Of a stretch of DNA of 37,177 nucleotides, positions 24,807 to 33,681 are shown piece after piece. The position numbers were made by a program, and so were the translations under genes. This stretch comes from Terriglobia bacterium (GTDB lineage Bacteria; Acidobacteriota; Terriglobia; Terriglobales; Acidobacteriaceae), in the NCBI GenBank assembly GCA_020073465.1, contig JAIQFC010000040.1, positions 1 to 37,177 on the forward strand. Direction: 5' to 3'. A model generated the notes under the pieces. That model was not told the DNA's origin. It ran no database searches and saw only the letters and a list, made by a program, of their open reading frames with translations. Positions within the stretch are counted from its first letter, which is position 1. Every line of letters begins with the position of its first letter.

Positions 24807-24901
24807 TCCGTGGACACACTTCAGACTTGGCCACAAGTGCACCACGCTACTAACCCTGTTGTGCGCCACGTCCCGAGGGCATACCACACTCCTCTAGTAC
24901 A

Positions 24902-25687
24902 ATGACTCGCGTGAGCGACGCTGTCCGCATCGGCATTCTGGGCGATTTCAACCCCGACTTTCGCTCCCACCACGCCACTACCGACTCGCTGCAGCACGCC
25001 GCCCGCAAGCTCAAGATCGAAGTCGAATCCGAGTGGATCCCCACTCCCTCGCTCAGCACGCCTGATGTCGAGAAGAAACTCGAGTCATTCGACGGCCTCT
25101 GGGCCTCTCCCGGCAGCCCCTACAAGAGTTTCGATGGCATGCTCAAAGGCATTGAGTTCGCCCGCCGCCGCGACTGGCCCTTTCTCGGCACCTGCGGCGG
25201 ATTCCAGTACACGCTCATCGAGTTCGCCCGCAACGTTCTCCACATCGCCGACGCTGACAGCGCCGAGAACAATTCCGGATCGAAGAACATCGTCATCTAT
25301 CCGGTAGCCTGCGCCGTCCCCAACCGCAAAGGCGACGCTCCTAAGCTCTCCGGCGCCGTCCCCGAGATTCGCCTGCGCCCCGGCTCCTACCTGCAGTCTT
25401 TCTATGGGAAGGACAAGGAGACTGCGACCGAGGAATTTTTCTGCAACTTCGAAGTCAATCCTGAGTTCGAATGGATCGCCATGGAAGCCGGATTCCCCAT
25501 CGTCGCCCGCGGCGCTCAGGGAGAAATTCGCGCCATCGAATCGCCCACCCACCGCTTCTTCCTGGCCACACTATTTCAACCCCAACTGTCGTCCACAGAA
25601 AAGAAACCCCATCCGGTAGTGCTGGCCTTCGTCCAGGCCGCCAACGACTGGGGCAAAAAGAAGCTGGACGACAGCGTTCTCGAATGA
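24902..25687 (+). CDS. Class I glutamine amidotransferase-like protein (CTP-synthase C-terminus related), triad altered
   Basis: The 261-residue protein resembles the glutaminase half of CTP synthase standing alone: RIGILGDFNPDFRSHHATTD, FDGLWASPGSPYKSFDGMLKG, and the nucleophile elbow FLGTCGGFQYTLIEFARNV with Cys98. The His and Glu that complete the glutaminase triad (HPE in CTP synthase) read FQPQ here (Gln226 and Gln228 in ATLFQPQLSS). It is therefore unlikely to release ammonia from glutamine in the normal way. Such stand-alone homologues are annotated as CTP synthase C-terminal region-related proteins; their activity is unknown. ATG 24902 fits the family; no ribosome site is visible. Confidence 0.8.
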   Translation: MTRVSDAVRIGILGDFNPDFRSHHATTDSLQHAARKLKIEVESEWIPTPSLSTPDVEKKLESFDGLWASPGSPYKSFDGMLKGIEFARRRDWPFLGTCGGFQYTLIEFARNVLHIADADSAENNSGSKNIVIYPVACAVPNRKGDAPKLSGAVPEIRLRPGSYLQSFYGKDKETATEEFFCNFEVNPEFEWIAMEAGFPIVARGAQGEIRAIESPTHRFFLATLFQPQLSSTEKKPHPVVLAFVQAANDWGKKKLDDSVLE

Positions 25688-25705
25688 CTCGTTTGGGACG
25701 GACAC

Positions 25706-25731
25706 TCCCTTCGACTCCGCTCAGGGCAGGC
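25706..25731 (-). repeat. Family B repeat core, inverted fragment
   Basis: Read on the minus strand, CCTGCCCTGAGCGGAGTCGA followed by AGGGAG matches the centre of the family B copies at 8487 and 24754. Only the core is present. Confidence 0.6.
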
Positions 25732-25878
25732 TTTGTCCGCCAACTCTGTCCTGCAAGGACGCCGCCACCCAGTTACCAAAGTCCCAGCCCCCCGTACCTC
25801 CTCACTAACCCCCAAGCGGTATCTGGAGCTACCCCGCACCCCCGGCTAGAGTTCCCCCTGAGGAGCGCCCTTCGTCCT

Positions 25879-26544
25879 ATGCACACGCAGTGGATCAACT
25901 ACCGCATCCCCTTCACCACGCTGGTCAGCTATATTCCCGTGATCGCCACGGTCGTGACCTGTTTCTTCAGCGTGATTCTGGCTCGTGCCACGCTGCGCTA
26001 CGTCGAAGCCACCGACAAGGGTCTCGCCCTCGCCCGTGAAGAATTCGAGCGCGAATGGTCTCCCGAGCTGCACATCAAACTCGAACGCGTCTCACCCGCT
26101 GAGGCCCGTATCGTGGTCACCAACTTGGCGAAGACCTCCGTCTTGCTGCAAATGTGCCAGTTGAAAAAGCTGACTCACGTGGTCCCCAGCGAGCGCTGGT
26201 TTCTGAACGATCCCCTGGTCGGCGGCATGACCTGGATGCAGGACATCAGCAAGCGCCTGCTCAGCACCACCGACGAGGATTTCGAAGGCCCCGTCGCCGC
26301 CTCCATGACCTTCTACGCCTCCGGCCGCATGTACCGCACCGACTGGTTCCGCTTCCACATCCAGGTCCGCGAGAAGCGCATCACCCGGCTCGACCCCAGC
26401 AACATTCCCGCGCGTCGTGTCCGCGTCATCGAACGCAAGGGCCCCGAACGCCGTAGCGATCTCGTCCAGGACCTGGCCGCCGACGCCGCCCCCAACAAGC
26501 AGGAGGCCAAGCCTGACTCCAACTTCTTCGTCACTGGAGCTTGA
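25879..26544 (+). CDS. Membrane-anchored hypothetical protein
   Basis: No family is recognised. The 221-residue product has one N-terminal span (about residues 11-34, TTLVSYIPVIATVVTCFFSV) followed by a helical stretch (LRYVEATDKGLALAREEFER) and a beta-rich soluble domain (SPELHIKLERVSPAEARIVV). The N-terminal architecture is like that of the protein at 178-705. ATG 25879 directly precedes the hydrophobic part; the frame is open to 25471 but that lies within the amidotransferase gene. GAGGAG lies 12-15 bases upstream, a long spacing. Confidence 0.6.
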   Translation: MHTQWINYRIPFTTLVSYIPVIATVVTCFFSVILARATLRYVEATDKGLALAREEFEREWSPELHIKLERVSPAEARIVVTNLAKTSVLLQMCQLKKLTHVVPSERWFLNDPLVGGMTWMQDISKRLLSTTDEDFEGPVAASMTFYASGRMYRTDWFRFHIQVREKRITRLDPSNIPARRVRVIERKGPERRSDLVQDLAADAAPNKQEAKPDSNFFVTGA

Positions 26545-26608
26545 TCAGAGGCTGATCGACCAGAAACTCCTGGCAGTATGACCTCGCGTTCGTCCAGGAA
26601 TCGACAGG

Positions 26609-26632
26609 TGGTGTAAACGCCTGTCTGTAATC
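26609..26632 (+). repeat. Half copy of the family C palindrome
   Basis: GGTGTAAACGCCTGTCTGTA matches the right arm of the family C repeats (GAGTGTAAACGCCTGCTTAC at 31830-31849). The left arm is missing. This is the only trace of family C outside the 31.8-37 kb array. Confidence 0.5.
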
Positions 26633-26693
26633 GCCAGACCTAGGCGACCGGCCCTTCGATTCCCTGTGCGGTTGGGTGCAGCGGAACGAGTGC

Positions 26694-27074
26694 TCAGCGC
26701 ACGTCGACTTGCTCTCGCAGCAGGGCGCGACGACTACTGCTGTGAGGATCGTGACAGTCCACGCATTGCCCTTTCACGACTGGCGAGTGCCGCTTCAATT
26801 CCACAGCTTTCTCATGGCATGCGAAACAATTCTTTTCCTTCGTCATTAACAGACTCAGCAGGGTCATGTCGCCTTCGGTCTGCGTCAGATGGCAGACAGT
26901 GCACGAAAGCGCCATGGCGGAATGCACTGACTTCCCTCTGCTCTTATTGGCGTGACAAGAGGAACAGTTCGCATCTTTGGGGAGGATGCCCGGGTGCTCG
27001 ATGGTGGATGCTCGCACCGCTCCCGGCAGTAGGAGAAGAAGCAAACCGATCAGGGCGCTTAGCCAGCGCTTCAT
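26694..27074 (-). CDS. Periplasmic tetraheme cytochrome c
   Basis: From ATG 27074, with GGAGGTG eight bases upstream, the 126-residue product has a signal peptide (WLSALIGLLLLLLPGAVRAS) and four CxxCH haem-binding motifs: CSSCH, CTVCH, CFACH and CVDCH. Additional histidines (SVHSA, RHSP, DPHSS) could be the second axial ligands. It resembles doubled-CXXCH cytochromes that carry electrons between membrane complexes and periplasmic partners. It is divergent from the Rieske/cytochrome b genes and shares their intergenic region, so it likely belongs to the same electron route. Confidence 0.88.
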   Translation of the reverse strand: MKRWLSALIGLLLLLLPGAVRASTIEHPGILPKDANCSSCHANKSRGKSVHSAMALSCTVCHLTQTEGDMTLLSLLMTKEKNCFACHEKAVELKRHSPVVKGQCVDCHDPHSSSRRALLREQVDVR

Positions 27075-27233
27075 CGCAGTCGCCACCTCCGCCGGTGCAT
27101 TACCGAGTCCATTTGGCCAAGATTGCGAGCGCGAGTATGCGGAGCACTGAAGATCAATGCAATAGCGCTTTTATGCTACTGGCCGGCCGGAGTGGGGGGC
27201 GCCCAGCGTATGGGTGTACAGGCCGTTACGTTT

Positions 27234-27249
27234 TGTGATCCCAGTCACA
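27234..27249. promoter_or_regulatory. CRP/FNR-family operator TGTGA-N6-TCACA
   Basis: TGTGATCCCAGTCACA is a perfect match to the palindrome bound by CRP-type regulators. It lies in the 467-base divergent gap, 160 bases from the tetraheme start and 293 bases from the Rieske start. A further half-site-like TATATCACAG lies at about 27263-27272. The sequence match is direct; which regulator binds, and which gene it controls, is inferred. No other gene is seen in the gap. Confidence 0.6.
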
Positions 27250-27541
27250 TTGATGGTTGTCCTATATCACAGTGCCTTGGCAGGTTCGGTGACAGACTCG
27301 CGCAGATTTTTCGTCGTGGGTTGTTAGCCCTGTGACGTGCGTGGGGGCTAGAGAGATTGATCAGCCAGTCAGTTACATCCGGCAAATTGGGAAGCAGAAG
27401 TAGCAGCATTCAGGACATGAGATATCTGGGCATTTCAGGCATGTAGCAGCCGTGGTGCTCGCTGTCCGAGGCGGTCACTGACCGCGAACTCCGGGCAGCT
27501 GGTTCGAGGCAGTGGGGAGATTCGGTTCGCAGGAGAAACGG

Positions 27542-28021
27542 ATGCCAACAAACAGCCGGGGGATGGCCAGCGCGGGCAATCCCCCGCCTATCGCTCGTAG
27601 ACGATTTGTTGAGGTGCTCCTGGGTAGCGGATTTGTGGCGACCGCGGTTGCGTTCCTGTATCCCGTCTTGCGCTATCTCGTGCCCCCGAAGGCTCCCGAC
27701 TTGGGCAGCGACGCTGTGGTAGCCGGGCGGGTCGGCGAGTTGAAACCGAACAGTGGAAAGGTCTTCCGCTTTGGCAACCATCCGGGACTATTGATTCGCA
27801 CCTCCAGCGGAGAGTACCGCGCCATGTCAGCGACCTGCACGCATCTCTCCTGCACCGTGCAATACCGCGACGATCTGCGCCAGGTCTGGTGTGCCTGCCA
27901 CAACGGTAAGTATGACCTTAACGGCCGGAACATTGCCGGTCCTCCGCCGCGGCCTCTGGAAAACTTCGAGGTGCAGGTGCGCGGCGACGAGATATTCGTG
28001 AGACGACGGCTGGAGGCTTGA
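27542..28021 (+). CDS. Rieske iron-sulfur protein of a bc-type complex
   Basis: The 159-residue protein starts at ATG 27542 behind AGGAG. A twin-arginine-like [21 protein letters not shown] forms the N-terminal export signal and membrane anchor. The 2Fe-2S domain has box I CTHLSC (ligands Cys99 and His101) and box II CACHNG (ligands Cys117 and His120), with Cys104 and Cys119 for the disulfide. It passes electrons from quinol to cytochrome c. The next gene, for cytochrome b, starts two bases after its stop, so translation is coupled. The Ser and Tyr that raise redox potential in bc1 enzymes are not in the usual place (HNGKYD). Confidence 0.93.
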   Translation: MPTNSRGMASAGNPPPIARRRFVEVLLGSGFVATAVAFLYPVLRYLVPPKAPDLGSDAVVAGRVGELKPNSGKVFRFGNHPGLLIRTSSGEYRAMSATCTHLSCTVQYRDDLRQVWCACHNGKYDLNGRNIAGPPPRPLENFEVQVRGDEIFVRRRLEA

Positions 28022-28022
28022 G

Positions 28023-29108
28023 ATGAGTCCGCTACGCAACCTGCGCAGTTGGCTGGACGAACGGCTCAGCTGGGATGAACTGGTCGCCCCGTTGCGGAAG
28101 AAAACCGTTCCTCTCCACCGGCTTTCCTATTGGTACTTCCTTGGGGGCATCACTCTCTTTCTGTTCGTAATCCAGGTCGTGACCGGGATCCTGCTGCTTC
28201 TCTACTACCGGTCTGGAGCGAACGAAGCCTTCGAGAGCGTGCAGTACATCATGACCCAGGTGAAGTTCGGCTGGCTGATTCGGTCCATTCACTCCTGGTC
28301 GGCCAACTTGATGATCTTCACCGCGTTCGCGCACATGTTCAGCGTGCTGTTCCTTAAGGCGTACCGCAAGCCGCGCGAGCTCACCTGGGTCAGCGGAGTC
28401 ATCCTGCTGTTTCTGGTCATGGGGTTCGGTTTCAGCGGCTACTTGCTGCCGTGGAATACCCTGGCCTTCTTCGCCACCAAGGTTGGCACCGAGATTACTG
28501 GGCAGGTCCCAATCCTCGGTAAGCCCATGATGATTTTTCTCCGCGGTGGAGAAGAAGTGACCGGGGCAACGCTGACCAGGTTCTTTGGATTCCATGTCGC
28601 CGTTCTGCCCGGATTGGCAACTGTGCTGATCCTGCTGCACCTGTTGCTGGTTCAACGACTTGGAATGAGCATCCCCCCGAAACTGGAAGTTGAGTGGACC
28701 GCGAATCCGTCTGCCCGGCGGGAAATGAAGTTCTTTCCTAACTTCCTGCTGCGGGAATTGATGGCCTGGTATGTGGGCCTGGGAGTATTAGGCGCGCTGG
28801 CGGCGGTCTTCCCGTGGAACCTGGGTGTCAAGGCTGATCCGTTTGTGGCTGCCCCCGCGGGAATCAAGCCCGAGTGGTACTTCCTTTTCATGTTCCAGAC
28901 ACTGAAGCTTATCCCGCCCAAGGTGTGGCTCATCGACGGGGAGGTTCTGGGTGTACTGGCTTTCGGCCTGGTCGGCTTGTTGTGGCTCTTACTGCCCTTT
29001 TTTGAGAGTGACCAACCCTCACGCACGAAAAGGTGGATCACCGGGTTTGCAGTCTTTGCTCTTGCCTACGTGGCAGGTATGAGTGTCTATGGCCATCTTG
29101 CGAAATAA
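28023..29108 (+). CDS. Cytochrome b (b6/subunit IV fused) of the quinol oxidoreductase
   Basis: The 361-residue membrane protein carries both halves of cytochrome b. Haem ligands are in [15 protein letters not shown] (13 residues between) and [16 protein letters not shown] (14 residues between); the 14-residue spacing in the second pair is the cytochrome b6 pattern. The quinol-site PEWY motif is in [20 protein letters not shown]. After the b6 part, three further spans correspond to subunit IV, here fused and not split as in b6f. It should oxidise quinol together with the Rieske protein. The next gene starts inside its last 20 bases. Confidence 0.93.
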   Translation: MSPLRNLRSWLDERLSWDELVAPLRKKTVPLHRLSYWYFLGGITLFLFVIQVVTGILLLLYYRSGANEAFESVQYIMTQVKFGWLIRSIHSWSANLMIFTAFAHMFSVLFLKAYRKPRELTWVSGVILLFLVMGFGFSGYLLPWNTLAFFATKVGTEITGQVPILGKPMMIFLRGGEEVTGATLTRFFGFHVAVLPGLATVLILLHLLLVQRLGMSIPPKLEVEWTANPSARREMKFFPNFLLRELMAWYVGLGVLGALAAVFPWNLGVKADPFVAAPAGIKPEWYFLFMFQTLKLIPPKVWLIDGEVLGVLAFGLVGLLWLLLPFFESDQPSRTKRWITGFAVFALAYVAGMSVYGHLAK

Positions 29109-30354
29109 CCTCCGACTGTACGGCGCAGCCCGCTATTTCGGGCTGGCCTATGTCGTGCTCGCCGCGTGCCTGGGTTTCGGGCAGACGAAGAACTCCTGCC
29201 TGGATTGTCACTCTGTCCTGCCTGATGCCCTGGGAGTGAGCCAGGAGACGTTCAGCCAGGACATCCACGCACAAAAGGGCTTGACTTGCACCAGTTGTCA
29301 CGGAGGCGACGCGACCAGCGACGATCCCGACAAGGCCATGAGTCGAAAGGCCGGGTGGAAGGGGAAGATTGATCGCAAACAGATCCCGCAGCTGTGCGGA
29401 ACCTGCCATTCGGATCCGGCCTATATTCGCCAGTTCAACCCCAGCTTGCGCACGGACCAGTTAGGCCAGTACCGCACGAGTGTGCACGGCAAGCGCCTCG
29501 CGGCGGGAGACACGAAGGTTGCCGTGTGCACGGATTGTCATAGTGTCCACGATCTAAGGGCGCCCAGCGATCCCCGTTCCACGGTGAACCCGGTCAACGT
29601 GGCCAGCACGTGCTCTCGTTGCCATTCTGACGCGGGCTACATGAAGGGATACTCCATTCCCACAGATCAATTCGCCAAGTACAGCACGAGCGTGCATTAC
29701 CAGGCGCTGGCGGTGCGCGGCGACCTGAGTGCGCCCACCTGTACCACGTGTCATGGAAACCACGGCGCGGCGCCTCCGGGAGTAGACAGGGTTCAGAATG
29801 TGTGTTCGAACTGCCACACATTCCAGGCCCAGATGTACGAAAAAAGTTCGCACAAAGCCGCCTTTCAACGTGCTTCGCTCCCAGGCTGTGTCGTGTGTCA
29901 CAGCAATCACGGCATCATCCATCCAACCGACGCCAAGCTTGGCACCGGTCCGGACGCCGTCTGCATGCAGTGCCATACCCCAGGGGACGCATGTGATCAA
30001 GCCAGGGCAGGATTGCTGAGTAGCTTGAAGCGATTGGACGAGGCCGTCAAAAGTGCAGACCAAGTTCTCGGTGTCGCCGAGTCATCTGGCATGGAGGTGA
30101 GTGAGGCTCGGCTGGGACAGGACCAAGCGCGGGATTCGCTGACCAAGGCTCGGGTCACGATCCATAGCTTCCGGACCGACCTGGTGGATCAGGATATTCA
30201 AGCTGGCCTGAAGATCGCCGCCAAAGACCTGCAAGCTGGGAAAGAAGCCATGGTTGAGCGCAACTATCGCCGCGTTGGGCTTGGAATCTCGCTCATCGCA
30301 ATCGGGATAGCGTTGGCCGGACTCTGGCTGTACATCAGGAAGATAGAGAGTTAG
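29089..30354 (+). CDS. Nine-heme cytochrome c with C-terminal membrane anchor
   Basis: ATG 29089 overlaps the end of the cytochrome b gene by 20 bases, which suggests translational coupling; GTG 29083 is an alternative. The 421-residue protein has an N-terminal signal ([17 protein letters not shown]), nine CxxCH motifs (CLDCH, CTSCH, CGTCH, CTDCH, CSRCH, CTTCH, CSNCH, CVVCH, CMQCH) with His residues typical of bis-His haems (SVHGKR, SVHYQA, SSHKAA), a helical stretch (about 305-385) and a C-terminal span ([19 protein letters not shown]). The haem domain should face the periplasm and take electrons from the Rieske/b module in place of cytochrome c1. Confidence 0.9.
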   Translation: MAILRNNLRLYGAARYFGLAYVVLAACLGFGQTKNSCLDCHSVLPDALGVSQETFSQDIHAQKGLTCTSCHGGDATSDDPDKAMSRKAGWKGKIDRKQIPQLCGTCHSDPAYIRQFNPSLRTDQLGQYRTSVHGKRLAAGDTKVAVCTDCHSVHDLRAPSDPRSTVNPVNVASTCSRCHSDAGYMKGYSIPTDQFAKYSTSVHYQALAVRGDLSAPTCTTCHGNHGAAPPGVDRVQNVCSNCHTFQAQMYEKSSHKAAFQRASLPGCVVCHSNHGIIHPTDAKLGTGPDAVCMQCHTPGDACDQARAGLLSSLKRLDEAVKSADQVLGVAESSGMEVSEARLGQDQARDSLTKARVTIHSFRTDLVDQDIQAGLKIAAKDLQAGKEAMVERNYRRVGLGISLIAIGIALAGLWLYIRKIES

Positions 30355-30510
30355 ACCCGCGTTCTTTTTGAAACGGTTGTTGCCAGGTATCAGGAACTTG
30401 GAACAGAAGTGAGGCGTTTCGCCCTCCGATTCATCAGTCCTCGACCGCCCGGCAGATCGGGCGGAAAGCGATGCGTTCCCACGGGACGGACGTGAGAGAG
30501 GAGTGCTGGT

Positions 30511-31740
30511 ATGGCAATTCTGAATGGACGCAAACGGCTTCTCATTGGGATTCCCGCAGCACTGATTGCCGTAGCCCTGCTGGTCGTGTTCCTACAAGTG
30601 CGCCGACCGACCAATACCCGCCGCGCACTCTACATCATCGGCGAGCCCGAAAAAGGCGCCGCGCTGTTTTTTGGGGACAAGCAATGCGGTATTTGCCATG
30701 CCATCAATGGGTCCGGGGGGCGCGTTGCGCCGGATCTCTCCGGGAAGCACCCCGGCACGCCCGCAATGGGGTGGCTGGTGACGGTGTTGTGGAACCATGG
30801 GCCCGGCATGTGGCGGCAGATCCGCCAAAAAAACGATCCTTATCCCCAGTTGGACGCTCAAGAAATGGCGGACATATTTGCGTTCTTGTACCAGGCGAGC
30901 ACCATTGACCGCGCCGGGGACCCGGGCGCCGGCCAGCGGGTATTCAACGAGAAAGGCTGCATCCGCTGCCATTCGGTAGGCGGGACGGGCGGGCAAGCGG
31001 CGCCCGAGTTATCCAAGATCGCTGCCGGGCTTGACGCGAACGCCTGGACACGCGCCATGCTGAACCACGCCGGATCGATGATTAGCCCGATCACCAGCTC
31101 ATTAGGGCAATGGCCCCAGTTCACCGGCAATGAGATGAATGATCTGATCGCGTATGTGAGGCTGGGCGATTCCCAGCCGGCGACGAAAGCGCGGGAAATA
31201 CCCGGCAACGCAGAGCGGGGCTGGGCTGTGTTCCAGAGCCGATGCATCCAGTGCCACTCCGTGCGCGGGCAGGGTGGCAGCGTGGGTCCGGAGCTGGGGC
31301 CCGAGCGTGATTTTCCACTTACGACGGCGCAGTTTGCCAGCGTTCTCTGGAACCACGCACCCGCGATGCTCCGCCAGGCGAGCGAAAACAAGATTCCTCC
31401 TCCGATTCTTCAGGGCAACGAAATGGCGGACTTGCGGGCGTTCCTTGCGAGCCTGCGATACTTCGAGCCCGCTGGGTCTCCCCTGGTTGGCGAGCGCGTG
31501 TTTTCCGATCGCGGCTGCGCAGCATGCCATGGCCTGACGGCGGAAGGCACAAAGATCGGGCCCGGGCTGAGGTCGGGCAAAGAGGCTTTCACTACGATTT
31601 CGTTCACCGCCGCTCTCTGGCGGCATGGTCCGCGCATGATTGATCGCGCGGAGGAACTCGGCATACCGTGGCCGACCCTGAAGGCTACCGACATCGGCAA
31701 TCTGGTGAGCTTTCTGAACGCACCCGCGCGCCCGAAGTAA
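30511..31740 (+). CDS. Membrane-anchored protein with four cytochrome c domains
   Basis: ATG 30511 follows GAGAGGAG. The 409-residue protein has one N-terminal span (LLIGIPAALIAVALLVVFLQ) and four tandem class I cytochrome c domains of about 90 residues, each starting with a haem motif: CGICH, CIRCH, CIQCH and CAACH. Each domain repeats the pattern G-x-x-x-F-x-x-x-x-C-x-x-C-H ... G-P-x-L ... NHAP/HGPxM ... EMADLxAFL, so it arose by internal duplication. Met residues in the HGPGM/HAPAM/HGPRM segments are plausible sixth ligands. It lies 156 bases behind the nine-heme gene and is the likely soluble-side outlet of the complex. Confidence 0.9.
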   Translation: MAILNGRKRLLIGIPAALIAVALLVVFLQVRRPTNTRRALYIIGEPEKGAALFFGDKQCGICHAINGSGGRVAPDLSGKHPGTPAMGWLVTVLWNHGPGMWRQIRQKNDPYPQLDAQEMADIFAFLYQASTIDRAGDPGAGQRVFNEKGCIRCHSVGGTGGQAAPELSKIAAGLDANAWTRAMLNHAGSMISPITSSLGQWPQFTGNEMNDLIAYVRLGDSQPATKAREIPGNAERGWAVFQSRCIQCHSVRGQGGSVGPELGPERDFPLTTAQFASVLWNHAPAMLRQASENKIPPPILQGNEMADLRAFLASLRYFEPAGSPLVGERVFSDRGCAACHGLTAEGTKIGPGLRSGKEAFTTISFTAALWRHGPRMIDRAEELGIPWPTLKATDIGNLVSFLNAPARPK

Positions 31741-31789
31741 CTCACGCTCCGGGTCGCCCCAGTTCGTCGGCAAACCGGAAGCCATGCAG

Positions 31790-31860
31790 CTGTTGGTGAA
31801 AAATCGCCATTCCACCCATTGACGGTCAATGAGTGTAAACGCCTGCTTACAACAGTTGAC
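31790..31860 (+). repeat. Family C imperfect palindrome, copy 1
   Basis: The outer stem CTGTTG (31790-31795) pairs with CAACAG (31850-31855). The inner arms are a variant of ATTTCACTCATTGACC and GGTCAATGAGTGTAAA with almost no loop. It ends 13 bases before the ATG of the next gene. Confidence 0.85.
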
Positions 31861-31873
31861 TCGAAGGGGCATA

Positions 31874-32083
31874 ATGTCAGCGATAGAAATGCCACGGAGA
31901 ATGAACAAAACTGCAAAGGTTCTGATGATCATTCTCATTGCTGGACTCGTTGCAGGCGTAGCGGGTGTTGTTGAACATGGCTGGCAACACCCAGCAGACA
32001 CCATCGGGGCAGCAGTTTGGCTGGGAATAGCGATGTTGTTTGTTCTGGAGATCCGCCACTCCAAAGCCGACGCGGGTCAATGA
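31874..32083 (+). CDS. Small two-span membrane protein
   Basis: The 69-residue product starts at ATG 31874 (GAAGGGG upstream) and consists of a basic N-terminus, two membrane spans (VLMIILIAGLVAGVAGVV and IGAAVWLGIAMLFVLEI) and a short polar tail, so both ends should face the cytoplasm. No family is recognised. It occupies almost the whole space between family C copies 1 and 2, and its stop codon lies inside copy 2 (CAATGAGCG). The coding call rests on good start context and membrane-protein composition. Confidence 0.6.
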   Translation: MSAIEMPRRMNKTAKVLMIILIAGLVAGVAGVVEHGWQHPADTIGAAVWLGIAMLFVLEIRHSKADAGQ

Positions 32084-32110
32084 GCGAAATCGCCTGATAA
32101 CGGAAGTTAC
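32075..32110 (+). repeat. Family C palindrome, copy 2 (right arm)
   Basis: GGGTCAATGAGCGAAATCGC followed by CTGATAACGGAAGTTACG matches the right arm of copies 4 and 8. The left side (from about 32044, GTTCTGGAGATCCGCCACTC) is only faintly similar to the left arm and codes for the end of the small membrane protein. Confidence 0.7.
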
Positions 32111-32141
32111 GCGCAACACAGTCAGCATTCATGCAAAGATA

Positions 32142-32162
32142 GCCGCCCAAACATCGGGCGGC
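32142..32162 (-). terminator. Hairpin downstream of the HAF-repeat gene
   Basis: GCCGCCC-AAACATC-GGGCGGC is a perfect 7-base-pair GC-rich stem, about 150 bases after the stop codon of the minus-strand HAF-repeat gene. On that strand it is followed by TATCTTT, a weak T tract. It could also serve the small membrane-protein gene on the plus strand. Confidence 0.5.
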
Positions 32163-32310
32163 ATCTTCGGCCTAAACGTAAACCCTGTTAGGAACACGAG
32201 CCGCTACTGGGTATTCTGAGTTCTTATTTTCTCCGCGGTCTCCGCTTCTCACCAGATCGCCAAAGGGTTACCCAAGCCATCCTGTGTTGTGGCTTTTCTC
32301 TCGAAAACCG

Positions 32311-33612
32311 TTATCGGAATCGGACGGCAACCGCTTGAAAAATCGGATTGCCATTCTCATCATAAGAAACAGCGTACCCGCCCACGGCAATGCCCAAGTT
32401 GTTCACACCATTAGCAGCACTTGTGTCGCCCGGGAAGCCAAGGCTCTTCACGACACTCAGGTCATGCGTATTCCAACGCGTGGCCTTTCCAATCCAATTC
32501 TCATCCGTGCAGTTACCGACGACGTCGCCAAGGTCATTGATGCCCCACGCCACACTCCACCCGTAATCGAGATCAGGCGTGGTGGTAGGAAGAACGTTCA
32601 CTGACCACTTTTTGTTCTTAGGATTCTGTTTATAGAGAGCAGGAAAAGCATTCGATTCCCACACGTCGCCTACAATTTCACCCAAATTGTTGATGCCGAG
32701 CGCTTCGGTGTACGCAAAGCCGTGAGCCTTGGGAAGCCGTTTCACTTCCCATTCTCTGCCATTTTGGATCGGGTCCCACACCACGGCAGTTTCCCACCAT
32801 TCGTCTAGGCCTGGATCATAATAGTAGGCGTCCCCGGCGATCTGACCGGAGTCGTTAACCCCCCAGCCACCCCAATATCTTAAAGTGACGCCCTCGAAGA
32901 CGGCCCCAGGTTGTTCCAAGCCACCGGTGGGAAGCGCATGGATCGCCCAGGTCAAAGTGAACCTGCCGTCAGTCCAATTCACTCTTGGTGTCCAGACGAC
33001 AGCTGTTACTCTAGAAGTCCCCTCTACCTCTCCGACTCCGACTGTCTGGCCCACGATTAATGTGCCCTTGTGATTAATTGCATAGGCGTAGCTCGCAAAA
33101 TCGCCCGGAAGTGCGCCCAGGTGATATCCAGGGTGGTTCGGCATCCAGGCATATGCTTCGGGATTGCCATTATCGCCCGTGATGGCGCCTGCGATTATCC
33201 CTGTATCGCTAATCGCCGGCAAAAGTTCGTCCACAGCGCCGCTGCTGACGCCGCTTTCGAACCAAACGTTCGCGTTGCGGCCAAAAAGCGGTACGCCGAC
33301 CATCCGTTGATCTCCAGCGACATCACCCACACCGACAGCAACTCCAAAGTCGTTGATACCATGCAACGAGGCCCAGGTTCCGCTGGGATAGACGCCAAGA
33401 TCCCAGGTTTTAGACTCGTCGTACGCATTGGCGGGAGCCGGATAACTTCGAGGTTGAGCAGTCATCCTTGCTTTCGAGAGCAAGCTCGCCATTCGATGCC
33501 GCGGAGTAAGGTATCTACCAGGGCGCGTCATTTTTTCTTGATTCTGCGCCCAGACAGTGGAAATGAAACCAAAACACAAGAGCACCCAGAAACAACGCTT
33601 TAAGGCCTTCAT
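32311..33612 (-). CDS. Exported HAF-repeat protein
   Basis: ATG 33612 has a very good ribosome site (AAAGGAGG). The 433-residue product begins with a signal peptide (CFWVLLCFGFISTVWAQ) and is built from repeated blades with the 'GINDxGxxVG' signature of HAF/DUF3466-type extracellular proteins: GINDFGVAVGVG, ISDTGIIAGAITG, INHKGTLIVGQT, VNDSGQIAGDAYY, INNLGEIVGDVW, INDLGDVVGNC and VNNLGIAVGGY. Seven or eight such blades suggest a beta-propeller. Function unknown, probably binding outside the cell. It is the largest gene of the family C array and reads against the neighbours on either side of its block. Confidence 0.85.
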   Translation of the reverse strand: MKALKRCFWVLLCFGFISTVWAQNQEKMTRPGRYLTPRHRMASLLSKARMTAQPRSYPAPANAYDESKTWDLGVYPSGTWASLHGINDFGVAVGVGDVAGDQRMVGVPLFGRNANVWFESGVSSGAVDELLPAISDTGIIAGAITGDNGNPEAYAWMPNHPGYHLGALPGDFASYAYAINHKGTLIVGQTVGVGEVEGTSRVTAVVWTPRVNWTDGRFTLTWAIHALPTGGLEQPGAVFEGVTLRYWGGWGVNDSGQIAGDAYYYDPGLDEWWETAVVWDPIQNGREWEVKRLPKAHGFAYTEALGINNLGEIVGDVWESNAFPALYKQNPKNKKWSVNVLPTTTPDLDYGWSVAWGINDLGDVVGNCTDENWIGKATRWNTHDLSVVKSLGFPGDTSAANGVNNLGIAVGGYAVSYDENGNPIFQAVAVRFR

Positions 33613-33681
33613 AATTCCTCCTTTGTTAAATTCGAGCTCGTAGTTGCGGCGGGGAGAGCGTACGCTGCGAGTGCAGGCCTT

